DNA of 64,000 nucleotides from Alcaligenes sp. SORT26 (lineage in GTDB: Bacteria > Pseudomonadota > Gammaproteobacteria > Burkholderiales > Burkholderiaceae_B): assembly GCF_017377875.1 (NCBI RefSeq), contig NZ_CP070975.1:3782001-3846000 (forward strand). The letters run 5' to 3'. Shown here in pieces: positions 8,836 through 18,600 of this stretch. The position numbers were made by a program, and so were the translations under genes. Position 1 is the stretch's first letter. Every line of letters starts with the position of its first letter. Under the pieces are notes generated by a model that worked only from the letters and a program-made list of their open reading frames with translations, made no database searches and was not told the DNA's origin.

Positions 8836-8886
8836 AAAAGCCCTCAATGCGTGGATTTATATCCACCGCATTGAGGGCTTTGTTTT
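8836..8886. terminator. Bidirectional terminator between ggt and purU
   Basis: AAAGCCCTCAATGCG (8837-8851) pairs with CGCATTGAGGGCTTT (8867-8881), extended inward by TGGAT/ATCCA with one bulge. Runs of A on the left and T on the right let it work for both converging genes. Confidence 0.85.
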
Positions 8887-8915
8887 CAGGCTTAAGGTAG
8901 CCCTGATCTTGCTAC

Positions 8916-9764
8916 TTAGCGGAACACCACGGTGCGCTGATCGTTCAGCAAAATACGGTGCTCAACGTGGGCGCGTACCGCACGGGCCAGAACCAGCGAC
9001 TCCACATCACTACCGATCTGTGTCAGCTCTGTTGGGCTGACAGCATGGGTAACGTGCTCAACGTCTTGCTCGATGATTGGGCCTTCGTCCAGATCAGCCG
9101 TCACGTAGTGAGCGGTTGCGCCAATAATCTTCACGCCGCGAGCATGTGCCTGGTGGTAGGGGCGGGCGCCCTTGAAGCTGGGCAGGAAGCTGTGGTGAAT
9201 ATTGATGGCACGGCCGGACAGGGACTGGCACAGATTGGTCGACAGAATCTGCATGTAGCGGGCCAGCACAACCAGATCAATCTTCAGCTCGCTAGCCAGG
9301 TCGATGATTTGTTGTTCTTGCTCGGGGCGGGTTTCCGGTGTCACGGGCAGGTGATGGAAAGGAATGCCATAAGAGGAAGCCAGACCGGCGTGGTCGGTGT
9401 GGTTGGAGGCCACAGCGGCAATTTCAACAGGCAGTTGGCCGCTATGGGCACGGAACAGCAGATCGTTCAGGCAGTGGCCTTGGCGGCTGACCAGAATCAG
9501 CAAGCGGGCTTTGCGCTGGGCGTCATAAATATTGGCCGCCATGCCAAATTTTTCTGCAATTGGGGCGAAGCTGGCTTGCAGTGCGTTGACGTCCTGCTTT
9601 TCAGGCAGGGAAAACTGGATGCGCAGGAAAAAGCGGTTGGTGGCGGCGTCGCCAAACTGCTGTGCTTCAAGAATGTTGCCGTTCTGCTCAAGCAGCCAGC
9701 CCGATACGCTGTGGACAATGCCGGTGCGATCCGGGCAGGATAGGGTCAAGATGTAATCGTTCAT
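8916..9764 (-). CDS. purU: Formyltetrahydrofolate deformylase PurU
   Basis: Hydrolyses 10-formyl-tetrahydrofolate to formate and tetrahydrofolate, balancing one-carbon units and feeding formate to PurT-type purine synthesis. The 282-residue protein has an N-terminal ACT-like domain (about 1-80, LSCPDRTGIVHSVSGWL) and a C-terminal formyltransferase domain with AVASNH, FHHLPVTPE and the catalytic HHSFLPSFKGARPYHQA segment near 225. The start ATG 9764 fits family length; the frame is open further upstream without similarity. It lies 31 bases after the hydroxyglutarate oxidase gene and is probably co-transcribed with it. Confidence 0.95.
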   Translation of the reverse strand: MNDYILTLSCPDRTGIVHSVSGWLLEQNGNILEAQQFGDAATNRFFLRIQFSLPEKQDVNALQASFAPIAEKFGMAANIYDAQRKARLLILVSRQGHCLNDLLFRAHSGQLPVEIAAVASNHTDHAGLASSYGIPFHHLPVTPETRPEQEQQIIDLASELKIDLVVLARYMQILSTNLCQSLSGRAINIHHSFLPSFKGARPYHQAHARGVKIIGATAHYVTADLDEGPIIEQDVEHVTHAVSPTELTQIGSDVESLVLARAVRAHVEHRILLNDQRTVVFR

Positions 9765-9795
9765 CGACAGTATTGTAAAGATTTCAGAAAAGTTT

Positions 9796-10911
9796 TTAAG
9801 CTGCCTGGGCCAGAGTTTCCTGGCTGTGTTGTGCAATCGCTAAACACGCGGTCAGGCCGGGGGATTCGATGCCGAACAGATTCAGTAGTCCGGGGATGCC
9901 GTGGTCGGCAGGCCCGGAAAAAACGAAGTCGGCGGCCGCATGGCCTGCGGGCACAATTTTAGGCCGGATACCGCTGTAGGCCGGGTTCAGACTGTGATCG
10001 GGCAGGGCAGGCCAGTACTCGCGTACGGCGGCGTAAAAGGATTGGCCCCGTTGAGGGTCCATATCGTAGTTTTCGTCCTGCACCCACTCTGTGTCCGGGC
10101 CAAAGCGGGCCTGGCCAGCCAGGTCCAGCGTCAGATGTACACCCAGACCGGCTTTATTGGGCATGGGGTAGATCAGATGCTTGAAAGGCGAGCGGCCTGC
10201 CAAAGAGAAATAGCTGCCCTTGCACAGATAGGCGTTCGGGATATGGCTGGCATCCAGCCCCTGGATGTGACGTGCGGCGTCCACCGCACCTAGGCCAGCG
10301 GCATTGATCAGGTGTGTGGTGGTCAGGCTGAAGGGTTCTGCGCCACCCACGTGCACCTCAAAACCTTGCTCGGGCAGGACACGCGCACTGACAAAGGGTG
10401 TATTGAAGACCAGTTGCGCGCCATGGTTTTCAGCATCGCCTTGCAGAGCCAGCATCAGGGCATGCGTGTCCACGATGCCGGTAGAGGGCGACAGTAAAGC
10501 TGCGCTGCAATTCAATGCCGGTTCCAGTGCTTTGGCCTGAGCGGCGTCCAGCCACTGCAAATCGTCGACTCCACAGGCAAGCGCTTGGGCTTGCAGTTGT
10601 TGCAGTCCCGCTTCCTGCTCGGGCCCTGTCGCCACAATCAGCTTGCCGCAACGCTTGTGGTCGATATGGTGCTCTTGGCAGTAGTCATACAGCATGGCTT
10701 TGCCTGCTACACACAGACGGGCCTTCAGGCTGCCGGGTGTGTAGTAAATACCGGCGTGTATGACTTCCGAGTTACGCGAGCTGACGCCATTGCCGATGCT
10801 GGCGGTTTGCTCAATCAGCAGAACCTCCATGCCTTGCTGGGCCATTTGTCGGGCGCAGGCCAAACCTACGACCCCGGCTCCCAGCACTATGCAATCGACA
10901 TCGTTTGCCAT
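9796..10911 (-). CDS. lhgO: L-2-hydroxyglutarate oxidase-like FAD enzyme
   Basis: An FAD-dependent oxidoreductase of the DAO family, closest by motif to L-2-hydroxyglutarate oxidase/dehydrogenase, which converts L-2-hydroxyglutarate to 2-oxoglutarate. The Rossmann motif [12 protein letters not shown] is at residues 8-19, and [14 protein letters not shown] near 42 with PGSLKARLC is the hallmark of this branch. [16 protein letters not shown] near 250 and SGIRPKIVP near 310 are also conserved. The start ATG 10911 gives 371 residues, close to family length. L-2-hydroxyglutarate is an intermediate of glutarate and lysine catabolism, which fits gcdH 5 kb away. Confidence 0.85.
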   Translation of the reverse strand: MANDVDCIVLGAGVVGLACARQMAQQGMEVLLIEQTASIGNGVSSRNSEVIHAGIYYTPGSLKARLCVAGKAMLYDYCQEHHIDHKRCGKLIVATGPEQEAGLQQLQAQALACGVDDLQWLDAAQAKALEPALNCSAALLSPSTGIVDTHALMLALQGDAENHGAQLVFNTPFVSARVLPEQGFEVHVGGAEPFSLTTTHLINAAGLGAVDAARHIQGLDASHIPNAYLCKGSYFSLAGRSPFKHLIYPMPNKAGLGVHLTLDLAGQARFGPDTEWVQDENYDMDPQRGQSFYAAVREYWPALPDHSLNPAYSGIRPKIVPAGHAAADFVFSGPADHGIPGLLNLFGIESPGLTACLAIAQHSQETLAQAA

Positions 10912-10998
10912 GATCAGAACCTTATGGGCGCGTTGGAGCAAAAGGCGTAGTGTACTCCCGCCATGCAGCCCTCGTCAGGGGCGTATTGAAACACCCTT

Positions 10999-11511
10999 TC
11001 ACACCAGGGAAGGCGTCAGATCAAAGTCGCCCGCATGGTAGATCAGGGGCTGATGGGCGCTGCGTTCGCAGTGGGTGACTTCACCGATAAAAATCAGGTG
11101 GTCGCCTGCCTCATGCACGGCATAAGGCTTGCACTCGAACCAGGCACTGCAACGCTCGTCATCCAGCATGGGCAAGCCGTGCGGGGAGCGTTTCAGAGGG
11201 TGATCGCGAAAACGCTCGGCCTGCTCACCCCAGGCAAAGCGCTTGGCCAGCGATAGCTGACTGGCGCCCAATACGTGAATCACATAACCTTCACCGTCCA
11301 CAAAATGCGGCAGGGACTGGGAACGCTTGGCCAGCGACCACAGCACCAGAGGTGGGTCCAGAGACACAGAGTTAAAGGAGCTGACGGTCAAGCCAATAGC
11401 CTGATCGGGGTGGTCTTTGTTGGCACCGGTCACGACCGTCACGCCGGTGGCGAAACGGCCCAGTGCCGAACGAAAGAAGTCGCTATCGAAGGTAGAAGAA
11501 AAAACAGTCAT
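10999..11511 (-). CDS. Flavin reductase family protein
   Basis: A 170-residue split-barrel flavin reductase. These use NAD(P)H to reduce free FMN or FAD, often for a two-component monooxygenase. Motifs are FATGVTVVTG near 20, GLTVSSFNSVSLDPPLVL near 40 and the C-terminal HCERSAHQPLIYHAGDF, all typical. No oxygenase partner is encoded nearby, so its partner must lie elsewhere or it serves a general role. It sits on the same strand between pdxH (39 bases upstream) and lhgO (87 bases downstream). Adjacency to PdxH may reflect a shared FMN link or simple operon chance. Confidence 0.87.
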   Translation of the reverse strand: MTVFSSTFDSDFFRSALGRFATGVTVVTGANKDHPDQAIGLTVSSFNSVSLDPPLVLWSLAKRSQSLPHFVDGEGYVIHVLGASQLSLAKRFAWGEQAERFRDHPLKRSPHGLPMLDDERCSAWFECKPYAVHEAGDHLIFIGEVTHCERSAHQPLIYHAGDFDLTPSLV

Positions 11512-11550
11512 TGCATCGAGTCTGAGGGCAGGCGTCCCCCAAGGAACGTC

Positions 11551-12183
11551 TTAAGGAGCCAGTCGGCTCACCTGCCAATCAGATTGGTCCTTGCGGTCGA
11601 ACACCAGCCTGTCGTGTAGGCGCGAGGCACGGCCTTGCCAGAATTCGACGTGGTCTGGAGTCAGTCGGAAGCCACCCCAGTGTTCAGGGCGGGCGGGATG
11701 TTCACCTAAGCTGTCAGTGTACTGCTTGGCACGGGCATCCAGCTCTGCGCGGCTGATGGGTTGGCTTTGCGGCGAGGCCCAGGCACCAATACGCGAGCCC
11801 AGAGGGCGGCTGTGAAAGTATTCGTCGGATTCGGCTGCGCTAATGCGGCTGATGCGGCCCTCAAAGCGCACCTGGCGCTGCATGGAAGACCAGAAAAAGG
11901 ACAGGCTGGCCCACGGGTTGTGATCCAGGTCCGTGCCTTTGCGTGACTGGTAGTTCGTAAAGAACACCAGGCCTTGTTCGTCGTAACCCTTGAGCAGGAC
12001 AACGCGCGCCGATGGGCGGCCGTCCGGGTTCACGGTGGCCAGCGTCATCGCCGTGGGCTCGACTTCCTTCAGTTCAATGGCCTGATCCATCCAGCGTTGA
12101 AATTGCTCGCGAGGGTCGGCGCAAAGTTCGTTTTCGCTCAGGGAAAAACGTTCGTATTCATTACGAAAATCAGCAAGGGACAT
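11551..12183 (-). CDS. pdxH: Pyridoxamine 5'-phosphate oxidase
   Basis: An FMN enzyme that oxidises pyridoxine or pyridoxamine phosphate to pyridoxal phosphate, the last step of vitamin B6 synthesis and salvage. The 210-residue protein shows the full family pattern: TLATVNPDGRPSARVVLLKGYDE near 48, FFTNYQSRKG near 74, QVRFEGR near 104, the SRPLGSRIGAWAS loop near 125 and the C-terminal WQVSRLAP end. It starts at ATG 12183, only 9 bases after chaC, so the two are likely one transcript. Confidence 0.97.
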   Translation of the reverse strand: MSLADFRNEYERFSLSENELCADPREQFQRWMDQAIELKEVEPTAMTLATVNPDGRPSARVVLLKGYDEQGLVFFTNYQSRKGTDLDHNPWASLSFFWSSMQRQVRFEGRISRISAAESDEYFHSRPLGSRIGAWASPQSQPISRAELDARAKQYTDSLGEHPARPEHWGGFRLTPDHVEFWQGRASRLHDRLVFDRKDQSDWQVSRLAP

Positions 12184-12192
12184 GGGGCGCTC

Positions 12193-12864
12193 TTAGGCTT
12201 GTTGAGGATTAAGCAGTGCAGTCTGGCTCTGTAGTAATTGAACCACTGATTGCAGGCGTTTATCCAGAATTTTAGAGCGTTGCAGCGCCGAGGCGGTTTC
12301 CATGACGTATTCAATGCAAGGACCGTTGGTTCCCTGGGCCGAGTACACCACTTGCCGCAACTGCTCATCGGGCATACGCGGTACGTAGGCGTCGGTTTTG
12401 CGGTTCATGGTAAAGACCAGTGCGCGAATATCGCCCTGGCTGGTGCGGCAGCGCAACCAGCGGGGAATATAGGCACCGCTGGGCATCTCGCGCAGCCACA
12501 GGGCATCGAAGACCTTGGGCACACTGTCAGCAGGGATACGGAAAGCCATGCCGCGGCAGGAGCCACCCACATCCAGCCCAAAGACCAAGCCGGGCTGCTC
12601 GGGCGTGCCGCGGTTGATACGTGACCATAAGCACAGCGCCCGGTGATAACCGCGCAGCAAGGCTTGGCGCTGCTCGGCAAATTCAAAATCGGGACGCCAG
12701 ATCAGGGAGCCGTAGCCATAGACCCACAGGTCCTGTTTTTCACACCATTGCGCCTCTTCCAGGGATTGACGCAAAGAGGCATTGCGCTCTTCGTCAGTCA
12801 GGACACGAAAGCTGCACGGTGTGGGTACGGCGGAAGGCGAGGCGGAAATAGAATCGATGTTCAC
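12193..12864 (-). CDS. chaC: Gamma-glutamylcyclotransferase ChaC
   Basis: Cleaves glutathione to 5-oxoproline and Cys-Gly in the cytoplasm. The 223-residue protein has the VYGYGSLIWRPDF substrate loop near residue 48 and the ChaC core, with a conserved glutamate probably in the catalytic position near 125 (LWLREM). Translation appears to begin with GTG at 12864; no strong ribosome site is visible, so the N-terminal 30 residues are the least certain part. It is first in the minus-strand run chaC-pdxH-flavin reductase-lhgO-purU. With the periplasmic gamma-glutamyltransferase 4 kb away, the window holds two independent routes of glutathione breakdown. Confidence 0.92.
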   Translation of the reverse strand: MNIDSISASPSAVPTPCSFRVLTDEERNASLRQSLEEAQWCEKQDLWVYGYGSLIWRPDFEFAEQRQALLRGYHRALCLWSRINRGTPEQPGLVFGLDVGGSCRGMAFRIPADSVPKVFDALWLREMPSGAYIPRWLRCRTSQGDIRALVFTMNRKTDAYVPRMPDEQLRQVVYSAQGTNGPCIEYVMETASALQRSKILDKRLQSVVQLLQSQTALLNPQQA

Positions 12865-12948
12865 GGCAAAAAGGGGTGGTAAGCCAAAATCACAGATGCT
12901 TGAAACCTATGACAATTGTAGAGCAATGACAGTCCACTGTAGCGGGCT

Positions 12949-12978
12949 TTGATGCTGATAACTAAGGAAAAATACTAA
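12949..12978 (+). promoter_or_regulatory. Candidate sigma-70 promoter upstream of tcdA
   Basis: TTGATG (12949-12954) and TACTAA (12973-12978) are spaced by 18 bases in the 236-base divergent gap between chaC and tcdA. A short dyad ACAGT-CC-ACTGT lies just upstream at 12929-12940. The leader would be over 100 bases, so this is only a candidate. Confidence 0.3.
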
Positions 12979-13100
12979 TTTGCTTATATGAGTGTTGCTA
13001 TTTGGCCGAGCAGAGTCAAGCCGCCAGGGCATAAGCACCGTTTCGCGGGCTGGAGAGGCGAAATTAGACGTAGAATTGACGGGTTTGGCCGCATGGGCCG

Positions 13101-13916
13101 GTGATGGACAGATTGATGACAGAGCAGCACAACATGGATGCCGAACGCCGTTTCGGTGGTTTGGACCGTTTGTATGGAGCCGGAGCGCGCGAGCGTCTGG
13201 CTGCCGCCCATGTGATGGTGGCCGGTATTGGTGGTGTTGGCACCTGGGCTGTGGAGGCCCTGGCCCGTTCCGCTGTGGGCCGGATCACCCTGATTGATCT
13301 GGACAATATTGCGGAATCAAATATCAACCGCCAATTGCCCGCGCTGGACAGTACCTTGGGTATGGCCAAGATTGAAGCGATGGCCCAGCGCATTGCGCAA
13401 ATCAATCCTCAATGTCAATTGCAATTGATTGAGGATTTCGTCACCGAGGACAATGCAGCCAGTCTGCTGGAGCAGCGTCCCGACGTATTTCTGGATTGCA
13501 CCGATCAGGCCAGTGCCAAGATCGCCCTGATCTTGCAGGCCAGGCGTCTGAACGTCCCCTTATTGAGTTGTGGCGGTGCAGGCGGAAAAACCGACCCGTT
13601 GAGCTTGCGTCGGGGGGATCTGTCGGTGGCACGGCATGATGCCTTGTTAGGCAAGCTGCGTCAGATTCTGCGCAAACAACATGGTTTTGCGCGTGGCAGT
13701 GATGCTCAGGGCCGTGCCTTGAAGCGCGTGCCTCGCATGGGTGTGGATTGCTTGTGGTTTGAGCAGGAAACCCGCCTGCCGCAAAACTGGACCCAGTCCG
13801 AAGATGGTGCTTTGCAAGGCTTGGCCTGTGCAGGCTATGGCTCTGGGGTCACGATAACGGCCAGCATGGGAATGCAGGCCGCTGATTACGCCTTAAACCG
13901 GATCCTGAACCAGTAA
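13101..13916 (+). CDS. tcdA: tRNA threonylcarbamoyladenosine dehydratase TcdA
   Basis: An E1-like enzyme that uses ATP to cyclise t6A to ct6A at position 37 of ANN-decoding tRNAs. The E1 core is clear: RRFGGLDRLYGAGA near 16, the nucleotide motif GIGGVGTWAVEALARS near 41, DLDNIAESNINRQLPA near 66 and DCTDQASAK near 127. The frame opens with GTG 13101, with ATG at 13104, 13116 and 13134. ATG 13116 would give the length nearest to characterised members, but no ribosome site decides. Its last 24 bases overlap the convergent pabC gene. It acts after the Sua5 enzyme at 1.9 kb in the same modification pathway. Confidence 0.92.
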   Translation: MMDRLMTEQHNMDAERRFGGLDRLYGAGARERLAAAHVMVAGIGGVGTWAVEALARSAVGRITLIDLDNIAESNINRQLPALDSTLGMAKIEAMAQRIAQINPQCQLQLIEDFVTEDNAASLLEQRPDVFLDCTDQASAKIALILQARRLNVPLLSCGGAGGKTDPLSLRRGDLSVARHDALLGKLRQILRKQHGFARGSDAQGRALKRVPRMGVDCLWFEQETRLPQNWTQSEDGALQGLACAGYGSGVTITASMGMQAADYALNRILNQ

Positions 13917-14543
13917 GGCGTTTTGCCAGCCACGCAGGGCATTCGACACACGAATCGCCCGTGCATGCTGCAAGTCTTCCAGAAAAAGCTCTGTTTCACG
14001 GGCCAGACCGCTATTCAGGAGTGCCTGTCGTTGTACGCCAGGCAGGAGCCAGCCTTGTGCGGGTGGCGTCCACCAATGGCCCTGCTCATCCTGGATATAG
14101 ATATTGCTGCGGCTGCCTTCGCAAACCCGGTTTTGCGTATCCAGAAAAATCACATCAAAGAGTTGGGGATGCTTTTCCAGCAGGGCAGCGGCTTCCTGAT
14201 ACCAGGGGCGATGCGTGGTCTTGTGCGAGAGCAGGCGGTCCTGGGCAGACAGAGGTATCTTGGACAGGCACAGTTGTAAAGGCCCTTCCAGAGCGGGCAG
14301 GGCCTGCGCCTCGGCTTTTGCACTGGCTTTTGCATTCCACAGAATACGCAGCCGCAAAGGCGTGTTGACGGGGGCTTGGCCCAGCGCGGTATGCATGGCC
14401 TGTAACCAGGTCTGGGCATCCCAGTCGTAGCCCAGTTCCGCGCAGCTACGCGCTACGCGTTCCAGATGCAGCTCCAGCAAGGGAATCTGGCCATCGGCGT
14501 CTACCCGCAAGGTTTCTATCAATTCAGGTTTGCTTTGGCTCAT
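13893..14543 (-). CDS. pabC: Aminotransferase class IV, 4-amino-4-deoxychorismate lyase-like
   Basis: A PLP fold-type IV protein that probably removes pyruvate from aminodeoxychorismate to give p-aminobenzoate for folate. At 216 residues it is shorter than the stand-alone E. coli enzyme and resembles the lyase domain of PabB-PabC fusions. The probable PLP lysine is in LLSHKTTHRPWYQEA near residue 106, and DVIFLDTQNRVCEGSRSNIYI near 130 carries the family glutamate. It starts 10 bases after pabB, giving the two halves as separate adjacent genes. It overlaps tcdA tail to tail by 24 bases. Confidence 0.85.
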   Translation of the reverse strand: MSQSKPELIETLRVDADGQIPLLELHLERVARSCAELGYDWDAQTWLQAMHTALGQAPVNTPLRLRILWNAKASAKAEAQALPALEGPLQLCLSKIPLSAQDRLLSHKTTHRPWYQEAAALLEKHPQLFDVIFLDTQNRVCEGSRSNIYIQDEQGHWWTPPAQGWLLPGVQRQALLNSGLARETELFLEDLQHARAIRVSNALRGWQNALLVQDPV

Positions 14544-14553
14544 GATGCGGCCT

Positions 14554-15666
14554 TTAAGTCAGTGTTACAGGGGCTTGCAGCACGCGGGCTTTCCACAGGC
14601 ACTCCAGCCATTCCTGGTCCGGGTCGGAATCCAGCACAATGCCTCCGCCCACACCAAAGGTGCCTTGGCCGTGATTATCCAGCTCCAGACTGCGGATGCT
14701 GACGTTCAGGGACAAGTCGCCTTGGGGGCTAAGGTAGCCGACCGAGCCACAGTAAATGCCACGTCGCTGTTTTTCCAGCTTGCGTATGCACTGCATGGCG
14801 GCCAGCTTGGGGGCGCCGGTAATGGAGCCACAGGGAAACAGCGCGCGCAGCAGGGTCTCCAGACCGCAATTCGGGTCTACTTCGGCCTGAATGCTGGAAG
14901 TCATGGTCCAGACAGAGGCATATTGCTCGACATCGAACAGGCTGGTGGTGTGCACGCTGCCGGTGCGGGCGACCTGACCCAGATCGTTGCGCAGCAAGTC
15001 CACAATCATCAGGTTCTCGGCCCGGTCTTTCAGGCTGCTTTGCAGTTCCTGAGCGTTTTTCTGATCTTGAACAGGGTCGGTGTCACGTGGGCGCGTGCCT
15101 TTCATGGGGCGGGTCCGCACACAATTGCCACGCTTTTCCAGGAAGAGCTCGGGTGAAAGCGACAGAATATGGCGATCACCCAAATCCAGATAGGCACCGT
15201 AGGCCACGGGATGGCGGCTGGCCAAGGCGGTATAGAGATCATGCGGTGCCATGCCCGATTGAATACGCAGGGGCATGGTGTAGTTGATCTGGTAGAAATC
15301 TCCGGCTTGCAGTCCAGCTTGAACCTGTGCCAGGGCCTCTTTGTATTCTTGCTGACTGATCTGTTGGCTGACCTTCAGCTCCGGAGCCGCCTGGCTGTCC
15401 CATAAGGCGACTTCTTGCGCATCTTCAAACACCAAGGCGTTCAGGGGCGCGTGCAGGGCCGCTTCGCGGGCGGGCAGACGGGGTTCAAACAGCTCGGCCA
15501 GTTCATAGTCCAGCGCCAGAGCCACCCAGTGGCCTGCCTGACTGGCCTGTTCGATCTTTTCAAAAGCAGTACTTAAGTCTTCAGGGCTACGGGCCTGGAT
15601 ATGGCCCAGGTAGCCCTGCATTTCCAGCGCATAGCCTTTTAGTCTGTCTTCAAATCGGCCATACAT
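14554..15666 (-). CDS. pabB: Aminodeoxychorismate synthase component I
   Basis: Converts chorismate and ammonia to 4-amino-4-deoxychorismate for folate synthesis. The 370-residue protein carries the chorismate-binding domain: INYTMPLRIQ near 125, RTRPMKGTRPRD near 185 (lysine in the PabB-type PxKGT position), DLLRNDLGQVAR near 225 and the FPCGSITGAPKLAAM loop near 290. It is shorter at the N-terminus than E. coli PabB. The glutaminase partner PabA is not encoded nearby. The start lies inside the last 28 bases of the uvrA-like gene, so it depends on upstream transcription. Confidence 0.92.
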   Translation of the reverse strand: MYGRFEDRLKGYALEMQGYLGHIQARSPEDLSTAFEKIEQASQAGHWVALALDYELAELFEPRLPAREAALHAPLNALVFEDAQEVALWDSQAAPELKVSQQISQQEYKEALAQVQAGLQAGDFYQINYTMPLRIQSGMAPHDLYTALASRHPVAYGAYLDLGDRHILSLSPELFLEKRGNCVRTRPMKGTRPRDTDPVQDQKNAQELQSSLKDRAENLMIVDLLRNDLGQVARTGSVHTTSLFDVEQYASVWTMTSSIQAEVDPNCGLETLLRALFPCGSITGAPKLAAMQCIRKLEKQRRGIYCGSVGYLSPQGDLSLNVSIRSLELDNHGQGTFGVGGGIVLDSDPDQEWLECLWKARVLQAPVTLT

Positions 15667-18600
15667 GCGCCGTGTTCCTTTAAAAATTCCGCCAAAGCCA
15701 TGCCGGTATGCGAGGCTCGGTTGGCTTGTACCTGATCCGGGGTGCCCTGCACCACCAGTCTGCCGCCGCCCGAGCCGCCTTCAGGGCCCAGATCCACGAT
15801 CCAATCTGCTTCGGCAATCAAATCCAGATTATGTTCAATCACCAGCACGGTATGGCCCGCGTCGACCAAACGGTGCAAGACCACAATCAGCTTTTCCACA
15901 TCCGCCATGGACAGGCCCACGCTAGGTTCGTCCAGCACGTACAGGGTATGCGGAGCCTTGTAGGCACGGCCCGTACGGGTCAGACCTTCATCCAGACGGG
16001 CCTTGACCAGCTCGCTGACCAACTTGACGCGCTGCGCCTCGCCACCGGACAGGGTGGGGGAGGGTTGGCCCAAGGTCAGATAACCCAGGCCCACGCTTTG
16101 CATGAGCTGCAGGGGGCGCAATATTTTAGGATGTGCGGCAAAGTATTCAACCGCCTCGTCCACATCCATTTGCAAAAGCTGACCGGCGGATACGTCTCGC
16201 CAGGTGACGGCCAGGGTTTCCGGGTTGAAACGCTTGCCGTGGCAGGCATCGCAAGGCACCTTCACATCCGGCAGGAAGCTCATTTCCAGCGTGCGCATGC
16301 CTTGGCCTTCGCACAAGGGGCAGCGACCATCGCCGGTATTGAAGGAAAAGCGTGACGCGCTCCAGCCGCGCAGGCGGGCATCGTTGGTGTTGGCAAACAG
16401 TTTGCGCACCTCGTCCCAGAAGCCGATGTAGGTGGCAGGGCAGGAGCGCGGTGTTTTACCAATGGGGGTCTGGTCTACTTCCAGCACGCGGTCCAGACTT
16501 TCCCAGCCGCTGATGCTGGAGCAACCTTGCCACACAGGGGTTTCTTTGCTGCCGACCACTCGCTGCAAGTTATCCAGCAATACGTCTCGGGCAAAGGTGG
16601 ATTTGCCGGAACCCGACACGCCCGTCACCAGACTGAGTTTGCCCAGTGGGATACCCGCCTGGACCTTGTTCAGGTTGTGCAGGCTGGCATCGTGTACCGT
16701 CAGCATGGGCGCGTCGGCCTGTACGGGACGGCGTGCCTGCATGGGGTGTTTGAGTGGTTCGCGCAGATAGCGACCAGTCAGCGAATTGGGGTTGGCCTCG
16801 ATTTCTGCCAGCGTGCCCTGGGCGATGACTTCGCCACCGCGCTTCCCGGCACCGGGGCCCATATCAATAATGTGCTGAGCACGGCGTATGGTGTCTTCGT
16901 CGTGCTCAACGACCACGAGCGTGTTGCCATTGCCTTCCAGACGCGCCATGGCTTTGAGCAGAATCTGGTTGTCGCGGGGGTGCAAGCCAATGGTGGGTTC
17001 GTCCAGCACATAGCAGACGCCCTGCAGGTTCGAGCCCAACTGAGCTGCCAGACGGATACGCTGTGCCTCGCCACCCGATAGGGTGGGGGCGGCACGATCC
17101 AGTGCCAGATAGCCCAGACCCACTTCGTGCATGAAGTCCAGACGGCTGCGAATTTCATTCAGAATGTCGCGCGCAATGTCGGCCTCGCGGCCACTCATGT
17201 TCAGGCTGCCAAAAAAGGTTTGTGCTTCATCCACGGGCAGACCAGCCAGCTTGGCAATGGATTGGTCGCGCCATTCAAAGGCCAGAGACACGGGATTCAA
17301 GCGTTGTCCGTGGCAGCTTGGGCATTCCACTGCTTCGCCTTCATAGCCGTTGTTCCAGCTATTTTCCTCGCCAGTCTGCTCCTGGTCGAAGCCGGTCAGC
17401 TTCAAGCCCGTACCAAAGCAGTCCTTGCACCAGCCGTGCTTGGAGTTGTAGGAGAACATGCGTGGGTCCGGCTCGGGGAAGCTGGTGCCGCAGCAAGGGC
17501 AGGCGCGTTTGACCGAGAAGTGCTGCTGGCTGGCGTTGGACAGCGGTTTACCTTGTCGACGCTCGTCCAGAGACATGGCACCCGACGGCGTCAAGGGAGC
17601 CAGCACGCTAAAGGAGCCGTGGCCCAGTTCCAGCGCCTCGCGGATGGCCTGACGCAATTGCAGTTCATTGCGTGGGTCAATAATCAGATCGGCCACCGGC
17701 AGTTCCAGCGTGTGTTCGCTATAGCGATCCAGACGCGGCCAAGGGTTGACGGGAATGAACTCGCCATCCACACGCAAATGGGTATAGCCCTTGCCTTGAG
17801 CCCATTTGGCCAGATCGGTGTAATAGCCTTTGCGGGCCGTAACCAGGGGAGCCAGCAAACCTATATGCTCGCCTTTATGATCGCGCAGTAGTTGAGCGGC
17901 AATCTGCTCGGCGGTCTGCGGTGCGACAGGCACATGGCAATCCGGGCAGTATTGCGTAGCCAGCTTCACGTACAGCAGACGCAGGAAGTGATGGATCTCC
18001 GTCATGGTCGCCACGGTGGATTTACGTCCGCCGCGGCTGGTGCGCTGCTCAATGGCAACGGTAGGCGGAATGCCGTAAATCGCGTCCACATCGGGCTGAC
18101 CGGCAGGCTGCACAATGGCGCGTGCATAGGCGTTCAGGGATTCCAGATAGCGGCGCTGACCTTCGTTAAACAGAATATCGAAGGCCAGAGTGGATTTGCC
18201 TGAGCCTGATACCCCTGTCACCACTGTGAAGGTGTTGTGCGGGATATGGACCGAGATGTTTTTCAGGTTGTGCTCGCGCGCATTCAGAATGGCGATCTGG
18301 CCATCGTTGCTGCCGCCGGAGCTGGCCTTGTAGTCCACCGCAGGTTCCTGGAACAGGGCCGAGCCTTTGCCGATCGTGGCTTGTTCGTACTCTTTCAGGG
18401 CATGGCCGGTGTGGGACTGTTCCAGGGCCATGATATCTGCCGGTGTTCCAGCACCCAACAATTGACCACCATGTTCGCCGCCCTCGGGGCCCAGATCAAT
18501 AATCCAGTCTGCCGCGCGGATCAGGTCCAGATTGTGCTCAATAATCAGCAGGCTGTGACCGGCGGCCAGCAGTTTGCGGAAGGCGCGCATCAGGCGGGCA

